A DNA stretch of 64,000 nt, from positions 49,173,967-49,237,966 of the forward strand of contig JAYGXS010000001.1 of NCBI GenBank assembly GCA_036362985.1. Direction: 5' to 3'. Shown here piece after piece: positions 12,900 to 22,936 of the stretch. The notes under the pieces are model-generated. The model searched no databases, was not told the DNA's origin, and was given only the letters and a program-made list of their open reading frames with translations. Each line of letters begins with the position of its first letter. The stretch's first letter is position 1. The position numbers and the translations under genes are program-made. Origin of the DNA: Ligula intestinalis. Its lineage: Eukaryota > Platyhelminthes > Cestoda > Diphyllobothriidea > Diphyllobothriidae.

Positions 12900-13600
12900 T
12901 TCGCGACGGCTTTTTAACTGCATCCCGGCGTTGCATGAGTCAGATAGCGATTAAAAGTAAACAGCAGTTTGAATTTCACAGAATGTCAATGTATAACAGC
13001 AAAGGTCGTCATTTTAGTGTAAAAAACGATCAAATGAAGGGCAATTTATTAAGTCAGCCTTTAGGGAGAAAACGGAGTCCGTGTGGTCCATCTCCAATTA
13101 TTAAGCGGGTAGAGTAGTCACCGATTATTAAGCCCATCTCGGGCCCAGACCAAATTGGGCTTGATAAGCGGCGGGCGCACTAACCGCAGAGTCCTAGTTT
13201 TTGATTTAAACAACGCAGGATGGGCACTATGAATTACATGCGCACTGTATTATGTGGAGAGCTTGGTTATGTACAAGAAAAGAATGCTGTTCGTCTGTAT
13301 TTTACGTAATAGCAGAAACAAAAAAATGATTTGCGACACGTTTAAAAAAAGTGGTCTAATGTCAGTTGATTTGGTGGCATCTTGTTTTGCGTAAGACTGG
13401 CCAAAATTATGTAACCAGTTGCGCACGTAGAGAGATGAGAATCTCACTCTATCCTGTTGGAAAACTGGGCTTTGTAGCCGGCGACTGGGCTTTGTAGCCG
13501 GCAGATTTTGCTGTGTAAAATTCCGTCCCAAACTGAGTTGGGCTTAATACGTAGCTGGGCCTATTAACCGTGGGCTTAATAACCGGCGAATACTGTATTG
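12900..13600 (+). mobile_element. Possible Tigger/pogo-like DNA transposon remnant
   Basis: A 60-codon plus frame at 12935-13117 includes NSKGRHFSV, then KGNLLSQPLGRKRSPCG, which resembles the CENP-B-type helix-turn-helix start of pogo/Tigger transposases (ARHF-V...LL...R-R). The right end, read on minus from about 13597, is CAGTATTCGCCGGTTATTAA followed by repeated TTAAGCCC words. Similar words (ATTATTAAGCCC, GGGCTTGATAAGC) recur at 13095-13170. No catalytic domain is present. The assignment is tentative. A direct duplication of the 20-mer ACTGGGCTTTGTAGCCGGCG starts at 13466. Confidence 0.3.
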
Positions 13601-13745
13601 GCAAATTTACTGAATTTTAGTCGACCTAATTGTGAAACAAGCCGTGGCGTCGGCGAGCGTCGAACCCGCAAAGCAGGGAAGGCCTTTGCACAACTCAAGC
13701 GGTAGGGCATTGGCTGCGGTTGCTGTGCGCGGTGCCAACCGTCGA
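13598..13745 (-). mobile_element. tRNA-derived SINE, partial copy
   Basis: On the minus strand the unit shows TAGGGC...TTGAGTTG near the A-box side, GGCCTTCCCTGC, GCGGGTTCGACGCTCGCC (B-box) and the family tail TTTCACAATTAGGTCGAC. The tRNA-like part is diverged and rearranged at its 5' side. Internal RNA polymerase III boxes are known features of such SINEs. Confidence 0.6.
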
Positions 13746-13775
13746 TAAGAAAAAATGCACATTCAGTAGTGAGTA

Positions 13776-13944
13776 AATATTTAGTTGACTCAATTGTGAA
13801 AAAAACTCGTGACATTTGGCGAGAGTCAAACCCGCATAGCAGGGGAAGGCCTCTACGCAGCAACCGCTCTACCACTTGAACTTGAAAAGCCACGCCTTGC
13901 GCCGTGCATTTAATCACACTTGGATCGAATTTACCCGCCCATCT
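13776..13944 (-). mobile_element. tRNA-derived SINE
   Basis: The minus strand begins AAGTGTGATTAAATGCACGG, followed by GTTCAAGTGGTAGAGCGG (A-box region), GGCCTTCCCCTGCTATGC, GGGTTTGACTC (B-box) and the tail TTTTTTTCACAATTGAGTC. It is head to head with the next copy. Confidence 0.75.
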
Positions 13945-14180
13945 GCCAAAACTCCCTAAATAACTAAGTCAGCCTAGAAGTCATCCTGGTGGATTCTAAA
14001 TATATGTACGAGCTGTACAGATAGGAGAGTATAATTGGTCCAAGTGTGATTAAATTCACGGCGCAAGGCTTGGCCTATGTAGCTCAAGTGGTACAGCGTT
14101 TGTTGCGTAAAGGCCTTCCCTGCTATCCGAGTTCAACGCCCACCGATGCCGCGAGTTTTTTCACAATTGAGAAAAATAAA
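13945..14180 (+). mobile_element. tRNA-derived SINE with its 5' leader
   Basis: The plus strand shows leader AAGTCAGCCTAGAAGTCATC, then CAAGTGTGATTAAATTCACG, TAGCTCAAGTGGTACAGCG (A-box), GGCCTTCCCTGCTATCCG, GAGTTCAACGCCC (B-box) and tail TTTTTTCACAATTGAG. The leader matches that of the copies at 26.9, 55.9 and 56.6 kb, defining a unit of about 300 bp. The 73-codon open frame across it is incidental. Confidence 0.78.
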
Positions 14181-14527
14181 TCTCCAAATAATTTGTTAAT
14201 TGGGCAGCTAGTTTTAATAACGACTTGTTTTCCGCCAACTTCCTCTCCCCTTGCTGTTTTACATTGACATTCTGTGCAAATCAATCTGTTGTGTGCTTTT
14301 AACCGTTATCTGACTTATATTGCAACGGGATGCAGTCGAAAAGCCATCGCGAAGTTGGCTGAATTCAACAAATCTCGCCGTCTAAGTTCATTTTAAAAAG
14401 AGTAAATTGTCTCTGTTATGAAGCCTCAGCCGAAAGTGTGAAATGTGCTTTCGGATCGAACATATTACTTAAGTGTGATTGATAAACTGATTATCATGTG
14501 ACTTATTTTGAATATATTTCCTTCACC

Positions 14528-14765
14528 TCAGGATGCTGGCTTTTGACCGAGCTCCCTTTTGACCACCATCAAAAGGCAAATTCTGAAAAAATTTAATTTG
14601 AATAGTATGCTTCTTCGACATCGATTTTCGCCGCTCTAATACATCAAAATATAAGCTATAGCAAAAATGCACGAAAATATTATTTCTTGTACTCGGTTGG
14701 TAGCAAATAGCGCCCCATTCAAATGTTATACTTGGAGAAAGGGTGTCTTTCGATTTAAAAAAAAG
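14528..14765 (+). repeat. Single copy of the arm of the 50.2-51.2 kb inverted repeat
   Basis: Shares, in order, GGATGCTGGCTTT, GACCGAGCTCCC, AAAAATGCACGAAAA, ATTATTTCTTGTACTC, GTAGCAAATAGCGCC and TCTTTCGATTTAAA with the left arm at 50366-50596. It is diverged, with an internal difference around the segment that carries ACTACTCAAGTAG in the arm. Confidence 0.65.
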
Positions 14766-14854
14766 ACGGGCTTACACACCTAGTTTCACTACCAGACGCC
14801 GATTTTAGCATGGTACTTGTCCATTTATAACAGACGGAGGAGGATGCACTCACT

Positions 14855-15094
14855 CAGTTGTATGATTTAATTGATTTTGTTCGACAATATACTGATCTAT
14901 TCAGTTGACGCGGTTGTGAAAAACTCGCGGCCCCAGCGGTACTTGAACTCACACAGCAGGGAAAGCTTTTCTGCTGTCCTGCTGCTTCGATACTGTGTGT
15001 GTTCGACTCCCACTGAGGCCGCCAGTTTTTCACAACCGCGTCAACTGAACAGATCAGTATATTGTCAAACAAAATCAATAAAATCATACAACTG
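14855..15094. mobile_element. SINE-derived palindrome, 78-bp inverted arms with outward tails
   Basis: Arms 14855-14932 and 15017-15094 are near-perfect inverted copies (a few differences by eye). They contain the SINE tail TTTTTCACAACCGCGTCAAC running outward to ATACAACTG. The 84-bp centre retains the B-box half of the tRNA-like head (GTGTTCGACTCCCAC) on plus. The structure is tail, partial head, tail, like the Penelope fold-backs in this window. Two overlapping short frames on opposite strands are artefacts of the palindrome. Confidence 0.8.
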
Positions 15095-17130
15095 TCAAAC
15101 CCTCGTAAAGGGGCTGGGTTCGTTCTTCGGATAATAGGACTTGCCTGTCCCGTTGTACTTTGAGACTCGATCTAGAACCCCACTGGCAGTTTTTCGACTA
15201 CCAGGACTATAAACAAAATGAGCTTACTGAACAACATACAACGCAAAGCAAAATCAAAATTTCTGGCTTTCTAACCGTCGTCGGCCAACCGTACCCGACC
15301 CAGGCTTTGGGCGCACGTGCCCTGTTGAGTTTAGATAACCAATCGTTTGGTTTTGCTTCTGAGACTGACTTACTACTGTGCATTCAAAGCATTCATGTAA
15401 CTAAGTACAACAGGCGGCCAATGAGAGAGGCTGACAAAGACTTCCACTTACCAAACAAATTTACAGTCACACTTCTCCCGAGTTTCTGTTTCAATGGTCT
15501 CGTAGCCTCTTCCGCAGCAAATGTGATCACAACTGTTTGGCGAGTCTGCTGCATCTGCATTGCATTGTCGTCCCGCAACGCCGAGATGACCTACAAATGT
15601 ATGCGACAAATACCCTAATTAATAACAAGTTTGCGATAAACCTAAAATGGCAACAATTTATCCAAGGACGTTGACATGGAATATAAAGTAGATTGCCTCC
15701 CTCAAGAAATGTGAATATCGAAGTTTTAGGGGCAGATTAACATATATTTGACATAATAATTTTTATTTATTAATTTTTTGGGCGCAAAATGCTGTTAATC
15801 AAAAAAGAGTTTGGTTCAGGTCAGCGTATTAAGGTAGAATAGGCAGAATTGGTCAAAATCTTACGGTTTTTAATATCTCAGGAATTCCCAACGCCATTAC
15901 ACGTAGCGGAGGAAAACGCCTTGTTAACAGCGTTATACGATTAGCAAACATAAATAGAAGGCAGAAAAACTTTGACTATATCCTTTCAGAGAATGGATGA
16001 TGCCGATTTGTATTCATGAAAAGTAGACAAATGTAAATATGAGAAATTGAACTGATTTCCAGAAAATATGGGCAGATTCAGTTTAAAAATCATGTTTTGC
16101 AAATCGGTCATGTTTTCTGTTATAAAATAAGTAATAAACATGTGCAGCTGTAGTTTATTTTAGCAGGGGACTGGAAAAATGCACGACATGCCTCACTTTT
16201 CTCTGTACAGGAAAGATGTCCCATCAATTTCTATCTACACCTGAATTTGAAGGTATGCTGAACTTTGAAACGGAACGGGTAGAAGATTCCTACTTTTCAC
16301 TTAAATTAGTATATATTATTCCACTGTATTTTGCCTTTGAAATCTTAGAACGGAGTGCAAAAATAAAAATATATATGGGAAACCGCTCTATTTGGCAGAC
16401 GAAAGTGATTCTCTCATTACCAGCAGAAAATGTATCTCTAATTTTCAAAGAAGTCAACAAAAACAGTCAGTGTTCACCATTTGACCTTAAAATGACATAA
16501 AAAGACAAAGTACATAGATATTCGACGTCGAAAAACCTACTTAAAGTACATTTTAAGCGGCATTTCCTGATTTAGGTTCTTAATTGATCTTAAACCTACT
16601 TAATTGCGACTTTTGTTGCAGATGTTCATTTTCCACGGCAACGAATCGACGCATACAGCCTTACCCAAAATCGCACCTTTCCTGCCGCGTCTATAATCAG
16701 AGAAGCCGCTGGGAAGACAGTGCACTAGGTGTGAGAATAATTTGGAGCATCGCTAAACAGAGACACCGAACTCGCACTGGGAAGTCAAGCTACGTGCGAT
16801 TGCGTTGAAAATCACGAACGGACCACAGGTATGGCAAATGTCACAACTATCAGGGCAACGTGTTAAAAGGCCAAGTTTATCAGTTAGTTCACCATTTTGT
16901 TTAGGATAACTTGTGCGGTCCCCTAAACAGATCAGGACAGGAATAGGAACAGCCCACCCCGGTAATAAAGGTCGCCTTGCGCATACTTCCAATAAATATA
17001 AATCTTCCCATGTTCTATCCGCATCAGTAGCTCTAGCATGAACCTAAATCGAAGCACCGATCCTGACTACGACTCTACCCTAAATACTAGCACTGGCCCT
17101 CATAAATTAGAAAGTTCGCGTTCCAGGTAC
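15095..17130. other. No gene recognised
   Basis: A 152-codon plus frame at 15160-15618 begins 66 bp after the SINE palindrome. It has no recognisable domain and no splice context that I could defend. The rest is AT-rich without signal. Confidence 0.55.
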
Positions 17131-17186
17131 CTGCATGGATAAGGAAGAACATGTGTCGAGCACGGGATTAATTATTTTATTGTTCT

Positions 17187-17220
17187 GAACCTTCGAACTC
17201 TTACAGGGGTCCATCTTCAG
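17187..17220 (-). ncRNA. Decayed hammerhead-like motif at the 3' end of the Penelope remnant
   Basis: The minus strand reads CTGAAGA, T, GGACCC, loop, GAGTTC, then GAAGGTTC. The 5' core and GAA are intact. Stem II has a mismatch and a wobble, and stem III has changed from AGCT to GGTT. It is 34 nt long and lies downstream of the endonuclease reading frame, the place expected for a Penelope terminal repeat. Confidence 0.6.
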
Positions 17221-17379
17221 AGATAAGAAGCAACCGAAAGGAGGGCAATAGTAGTGGCCGCAGACCAATTAGCTGTCAGCGGTCATCAGAGCGTAAAGGG
17301 TTGAAAAACATCAACTAAAAAGGATGGAGGTGGGGGGCAATTATAATGGTATATGCTTATTAACTTTCAGTGAAGTCGG

Positions 17380-18340
17380 CAGTCGTTTGGGGTCATAAGC
17401 AGTAGTTGGCGTAATGGCTTGTCCCCAGGGTAGAGGGTCCCGGTGATCCTGCCTCCTCTTCTGGCCGGTTCGTCGTGGGGTCCTCTTCATTTGCAATTCT
17501 GTCGTTAGGTTTGGTCTTGCTTACATAATGGCGTAAGACTTTGTAGGCCGCGGGGAGGTCTAGATGCCTGTTGACGAAGTTGACATCTGAGTACCACGCC
17601 TCAAGCGTCAGCCATGGATTTTGAGTTTCCTCCGCCCACTATGGTTGCTCTTTGAATATCGAAGTTGTGGTCGGTCTCTCCAACGTGTGTTGCAAGCTGT
17701 GAGTTTGGGCCTAGTTTTCGAGTCACCAGTCTGTATTCGTATAGGCGGGTCTACAATTTTCGGCCTGCTCCTCCTACGTAATTGCAGTCTCCATCGCTGC
17801 AACGTATCTTTTAGACATCTGCAGGGGGGTAGGGAACAGTTTCTCTAAAGGTTGCATCTTACAATGGCACATTGGCTCCTGAGGTCAATGGGCTGTGCCT
17901 ACTCCAGCGGCTTGTAACAGTCGTGAGACTGCTTTGGAGACTCCTTTTATGCAGGGAATGGCCCTCCAGACTTCCGGTTGGTGTTGTACCGGTCGTTATC
18001 TTTTCACTCGGTGCTTGCTTCGTTTGATTAATGAGTTCAGGTATCCATTGCCTCGGAAGAGTTAGTGAAGGTATTGTTGTTCAACTCTTCTGTCAGCTGG
18101 AGTGCTACAGTGTGTTTCAACTCTTTTTAAAAGAGTACGAATGCAACTGCGTTTGTGACACATGGAGTGATTGCTGTTGAAGTGTAACACTTGGTTTGTG
18201 TAGGTGGCTTTTCTGAATACTGTGGTTTGCCGTAGTCCATTTGAATACCGGCCCACAAGGACATCGAGGAAGAGCAGTTAGTTGTTTCTGTCAGCTTCCA
18301 TCATGAAATGGATATTTGGATCAACCGAGTTCAGTAAATC
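17380..18340 (-). pseudogene. Penelope-like reverse transcriptase end plus GIY-YIG endonuclease, broken
   Basis: Minus-strand reading gives the end of a Penelope-type reverse transcriptase: NSVDPNIHFMMEADRNN, stop, LLFLDVLV, TTVFRKATYTNQVLHFNSNH and RSCIRTLLKRVETHC. EVWRAIPCIKGVSKAVSRLL follows, a linker typical of these proteins. After frame changes comes the GIY-YIG endonuclease: CNYVGGAGRKL, TRLYEYRLVTRK, SQLATHVGETDHNFDIQRA and GGGNSKSM. Normal elements encode one continuous protein; this copy has stops and frameshifts and lacks the N-terminus and the catalytic palm. Family assignment rests on the order of these motifs. It is a dead copy. Confidence 0.85.
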
Positions 18341-18341
18341 C

Positions 18342-18375
18342 CTGAATATGGACTCCTGTAAGAGTTTGAAAGCTA
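18342..18375 (+). ncRNA. Hammerhead-like motif, inverted partner at the truncated 5' end
   Basis: The plus strand reads CTGAATA, T, GGACTC, loop CTGTAA, GAGTTT, then GAAAGCTA. G8 is T and C17 is A; stem II is five pairs plus one wobble. Its length is 34 nt. The reverse-transcriptase remnant on the opposite strand runs right up to the first base, so the junction between inverted terminus and truncated body is at about 18341. Confidence 0.6.
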
Positions 18376-18557
18376 AGGACAGTAAATCAATTGGTCCGGT
18401 GCTCGACGCGTTTTCTTCCTTATCCACTGACCTTCATCCTAATCCTTAACGCAATCCTAACCTTAAATCGAAACCTTATTTTATTAGAAGTTGGTGCAAA
18501 GCCAGCTTTGAGAAGAAGAAGAAGACTCGATCGCTTGGATAATATGTTTATTCGCCT

Positions 18558-18591
18558 GACGTTTCGATATCCGTCGCGGATTCGTCATCAG
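18558..18591 (-). ncRNA. Hammerhead-like motif with intact core, ACGT family
   Basis: The minus strand reads CTGATGA, C, GAATCC, loop GCGAC, GGATATC, then GAAACGTC. Every core position is canonical. Stem II forms with a single bulged A. The stem III block ACGT is self-complementary, the feature expected if two copies must pair to cleave. Length is 34 nt. The family tail (GAAGAAGAAG to TTTATTCGC on plus) occupies about 18511-18557, directly beside the Penelope remnant, so this copy probably inserted next to it. Confidence 0.75.
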
Positions 18592-18884
18592 ATACATGAA
18601 CCTTAAAGCTTGCGGGCGGTTCCTCGTGTTCTGTTCACGAAGCCCTATAAGTAATCCTTACCCGTTATTTCATATTGCTAACATGAAGGTTCCCTTAGTT
18701 TCTCAGCCCACAGCATTTTGCTGCCGAATGTCTTGCCAGATTAACAAAGCAAAAAAGGAATCGATGCCATGACAGTCAAGTGACTCAATAAATTAACGAG
18801 CAGTCCAATTTTGGCATCTGCTCAGACTGGTAATGTATGTCGTACGCCAGATTTATCTGATCAATTGACTTGCCAATTATTTTA

Positions 18885-18990
18885 ACTTTCACCTACTAAC
18901 AAAGTCTCGGCTGGGAGCTCTAACCTCCCACCTTCCTATAACTAATAGCGCACGCGACCACTGCGCGCCAGTGCACGGCCGTGCAGACGC
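18885..18990 (-). mobile_element. Second type of tRNA-like SINE head
   Basis: The minus strand has GCAGTGGTCGCGTGCGCTAT (A-box-like), then about 20 nt later GGGAGGTTAGAGCTCCCAGC (B-box-like), and afterwards AT-rich DNA. Spacing suits a tRNA-derived head, but the arms do not form a tRNA acceptor, so I call it a SINE rather than a tRNA gene. It is not the same family as the copies at 13-15, 26, 47 and 56 kb. Confidence 0.4.
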
Positions 18991-20123
18991 TTTGGCCCAC
19001 TTCGAAAGTTCATGTTGCTGCTAATAAATTTTCTATTTACGACACTTTCTTGTCTGCTGGGTGCAGTTGGGTTTTGTTGGGTTATTGCCAAAAAGGAAGC
19101 CCAAGCGAGCAATAATTTTGAATATCTCTGGAGACTAAGTCAAGAAGCGCTCCAAAAGCTCCAGTAAACAAGGTGTTACGAGGACTAACTGTCAAAATTT
19201 ATTATAAAAGGGTGTATATTTTCTGGGTAGGTGTGCTGTTGCACTGCACTAATAAGCCTTTAAACTTACCTTTTGATAAGTAAGAGTTTTTACGATCAAC
19301 CTCAGCGTTACTTTACTTTTCGAGATACTAAGTAAAAACTGCAAGTCAGTATGTGAAATGGCTTTTTATTCACCAGGTATAATCAGCTGAACAGACTTAT
19401 CCATCTAAAAACTTCTGACTTAGTGTAAATGGATCAACCAGAGTCCCTGTGTTAAATTGATCATTGTCTGTCCCAATGGTTGAAGCAAGTTCCTTTCTCG
19501 GACCGAAAGACAGGTGTGCATTTATGTTAGTGTACATGTCACCTACAGATAAATGGTATTTCACACTACTGTATAATTCGGTTTGTGGCTTGAAAGGTTA
19601 CCAACTGACGATTCAGCTCAGACATGGATATCAGCCCATTGTTTTGTGAAGAGTGATCACCTGGTGGACTGAGGATCATGCTCAGCGGCTCCTTCTTGTT
19701 TTGACCTCAAGTTATCTCCCACTGCTTTTGGAGGAGAGACACGGCTTTGTTGTTTGTGTGAAATCCTAGTCAATCGTGCACAGATCAGACATCTGTGGTA
19801 CGCGTAGTCGGACTGTCTAGCCTCGCAGTTCGCTGTGCCCGATCCTGCATCCGGGTTTCGTGAGTTTATACTGACAACGAGCTTGGATGGGAACAGAGAG
19901 TTTCATGGACACAGCGAAAGTCTTCTACTATTGTAAGATACTTCATGCATCGGCAACCATCCCTGCACGCACTATACTATAGGATACACATTGGAAATCG
20001 TCAGAATCGATGGTTAGATTATCTTTATTTAGTTTGTTTGTCATTTTTGATGCAAAGAAAATTGATAGGTCTAGGAAGCATCTGGGAAGAGACACAGTCA
20101 TCTAAACCATCACCTGTTTACTC

Positions 20124-20157
20124 AAAGTTGTGGACTAACATTCGAAGTCATCATCAG
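20124..20157 (-). ncRNA. Possible further hammerhead-like motif
   Basis: The minus strand reads CTGATGA, T, GACT, a 9-nt loop, AGTC, C, then ACAACTTT. The 5' core and a four-pair stem II are present and the span of 34 nt fits, but GAA is ACA and C17 is T. No family tail was recognised. It lies at the end of a 165-codon minus-strand frame (20122-20619) that I do not recognise and that is close to chance length. Confidence 0.25.
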
Positions 20158-21023
20158 CAGTGGCCTTAGATAAGGTAGTCCATGAGTAAGTATTTCAGTC
20201 TTCAAAGGATAGAGTTGTCTTTCCATTGCATATCTGTAAATGTTGACCCTCTCCGTACTCATAGAAGATAGTTGAAGCCGGTGTGACAGATGGTTGATGT
20301 TTTCATCCACCTCTTTAGTTGCCACAGTTTCACCTACCACAGTAGTTACTGGTGTATCTGACGCAAAGGAAAAGACGAATAACCTCATGCGATTGCGAGT
20401 GTCCTTTAAACTTATGACGTACCAACCGTGCGAACTGAACTTGAAGATCGAAAGTGATGTTTTAATGGGAGTCGGCTGGTGGATAAAAGGGACTGCTACC
20501 AAAAAACCAAAAGCGTAGTGCAGGATCGTCAGTTCTATGTCCCATGCTAAACCAACACCGTAAAATGTCAGCACATTAAATAGATAGAGCGCTTGTAGCG
20601 TTGAAGAACTCGTGCACAATATATGTGATCGATCGGCGCATAGTAGGAATCCAAGAAACGATCTGCCTAAGGTGCTCCCTGTGAGCCAGTCATAGTACTG
20701 GACGATTCTTCACCTTACAAACTTACAGCATGGCTTCTTTAAAGTCTCACATTTTCAAACAGTGAGCCGAATACAATGGTCAGTTCATCAGCGCAGTTCT
20801 CGGAGGAACATATGAGTTTCAGGCCCCTGGCAAAAACAAATCACTGATATCACTTTACTCATTGCTTCTATTCACCAAAACCTGACGGTCGCGACCACCG
20901 AACTTTTATGGTAAAGAAAGAAGGATGAAACGAAAATCGTCTTGGACACGCTGAATTCTCCAGAATCCGGAAGTTCTGTCATAGTGCGTGCTTCAAGTTT
21001 GACATTAGCATTTACAAACTAGT

Positions 21024-21085
21024 GAAGGAATCTTCTTCTTCTTCCTCTAAATTACTTCCTAGGACTCGCACGTCCCCTTGTACTG
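21024..21085 (+). mobile_element. Isolated tail fragment, ACGT family
   Basis: ATCTTCTTCTTCTTCC, then ACTTCCTAGGACTCGCACGT, parallels the outer tail of the ACGT family at 63385-63430 and, inverted, at 12133-12180. No hammerhead core precedes it. Confidence 0.45.
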
Positions 21086-22546
21086 GCAAAAATTTTCATC
21101 AACTAAAAGACCTGTATGTTCAAGAAAGCTACATAAATGGCACAATTCCTGAGTTTTAAAAGCAGCCACCAAAGTATTCGCAAACACAGTTGAGTAAGGG
21201 TTTCGCATCGGCAAGAGACCGGGAGGCAGGGCTTACTAACCGCAATATATTTTATGTTTGCTCAGAATGGTTGGCTATCCTAGACGAGGGACAGAAGAGC
21301 AACGGAGTCCAATTCTTTGAAGAGCGTCTGCACATCAAGCGCGTCTCGGAAACCATCAGCGGCCTTCTCACGCAATTTAGATTTGAAATTTTACGCAGAC
21401 CAGAACCTATTATAAGGCGCCAAATATTGAGGTCGAATAGATCCACTAGACTGACAATGAACGCTTGAATCTGAATTTTAAGCGCTGGCTCTCAAAGCAA
21501 CTACGTCGAAAAGATTACTCTGCGCGTGAGTGACCGAAAGTGCAGCAGTAAGGTGAAGGAATTGTGACACTGTTCAGGTATTGGCTCATTCAACGGGATT
21601 TGGCCCAATTGTCGAGTTCCACGAGACAGACATTCTTGCGAATAATGGCTACCACATGAATCCTGCGCTGCTTGAGTGCTATCTTCTATGAATGTAAAGA
21701 TTATAGTGTTCGATACGAGTACGGTAGCATATGAACTGCGGCCTATAAACACGCCAACCCTTCCTCCTTGATTACTATAACGTGGTGCGATCTTTTGTGA
21801 CTTTTAAAAGTCAGATTAACTCCACTCTTCAGAGAGCATGTCTGTTGCTTCTAACACCCTGTTATTGCTCCGAAAACTTCCCGCGTTTAGCCACAATTTG
21901 TCTAACTTTATGTATTCGTTGCTGTTTCATTATATTTTAGCTTTTTTTATTGCGGCTGTGTGATTTAATCAAGCACAAATGGTCCTTTTCTTCCGCACTT
22001 CCCAAAAGACGGCCTAATGTGCGCACTTTCTTAACTCCAACTGTCTGACCAGTCGATGTCTTCATTATTCAGTGTTTATTTTTCAGAATTTTAGTGATCC
22101 TTTTACTTTTGACGTGAACGGAAGAGAGCAAAGGCCCATGCGGGCTGCAGGCTATAATATCCTTGAAGATTTTAGAAGGCAGCACATTAACAGCTTGCTC
22201 AATGTCGATGGGATGAAACGTCCTTTACCTCGCAGTGTCTCCTTTCACTTGTTGACGTTCTTCCAGAAGAGACGGGGGAAAATAGGCGCAAGGAGTAGGT
22301 GCATTTGGCACTGAAAATATGCACCATAGAGAAATATTCTAGACAAAGTCCAGTGAGACTCCAAGGCAAAACGTTATGTCCACATTCGCTACATGGTAAT
22401 GACGTGCGCAGACAGCGGTCATTCTGTCGACGTCAAGACGGCAGTTCGAGTACATGTTAGGGCCCAGACAAATCGAACCCTGTGCTATTTGGAAGCTGCT
22501 TACATACGGTGGGAAAAAACCCGACCTATGCAAGTAGCTTGACCAA

Positions 22547-22936
22547 GTAGTCAACCTCCAATTACCCTGGTAATTAGCCATTTAGTTTTAATCCTCGAGT
22601 GGCTTTCGTTTACTTCGCTCAACCCTCCTTCCTTCCTATGCATTGATTTAATGCAGTATGCTTTTCCTGATAATTATCAAAACTGAACTATGATCCTTAC
22701 TGTTATGCCATTCATCCCATGAAATTTCAAACTGTTTTATGTGGTCAACCTCTAGTTACCATGGTAATTGGTCACTTAGTTTTATTCCCAAAGTGATTTT
22801 CGTTAACTTCTCTCAACCCCGCGTTTCTTCATATAGGTTGATTTAATGAGGTGTCCTTTACCTGATCAGCATTTAAACTGATCTATGATTCTCGCTTTTA
22901 TGCAATTCATTCTGTGAAATGTCAAACTGCTGTATG
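22547..22936. repeat. Two-copy tandem duplication, about 194 bp per unit
   Basis: Unit 1 at 22547-22740 and unit 2 from 22741 to about 22936 share GTCAACCTC, GTTACC/ATTACC, TGGTAATTGG/AG, TTAGTTTTA, TCTCAACCC, GATTTAATG and TGTGAAAT/CATGAAAT along their length, with moderate divergence. No coding potential is evident. Confidence 0.75.

Larger units (their letters stand above)
17131..18430 (-). mobile_element. Penelope-like element, 5'-truncated, with outward inverted termini
   Basis: A remnant of a Penelope-like retroelement about 1.3 kb long. The coding part (minus strand, 18340 to about 17380) is followed by a 3' region and then a hammerhead-like motif and tail at 17220-17131. At the other end the same motif and tail recur in opposite orientation at 18342-18430; both tails share GTGCTCGAC, TTCTTCCTTATCCA and similar words. 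The element is therefore tail, motif, truncated coding sequence, motif, tail, with tails outward. Inverted terminal arrangements are known for Penelope elements. I could not identify a clean target-site duplication. Confidence 0.75.
18991..22546. other. Mostly featureless
   Basis: Apart from the weak motif at 20124-20157 and the tail fragment at 21024-21085, I see only short frames. The 165-codon minus frame at 20122-20619 is the longest unassigned one there, with no domain and hydrophobic stretches at its start. Confidence 0.55.

Noticed and set aside
14046..14267. tRNA gene or protein frame at the SINE head
   Set aside because: A- and B-boxes are present but no cloverleaf acceptor stem forms, and several copies share the same non-tRNA leader and tail; it is a SINE.
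22339..22581. 80-codon minus frame with several cysteines, considered as a domain fragment
   Set aside because: No family recognised, no splice context, and chance length for this composition.
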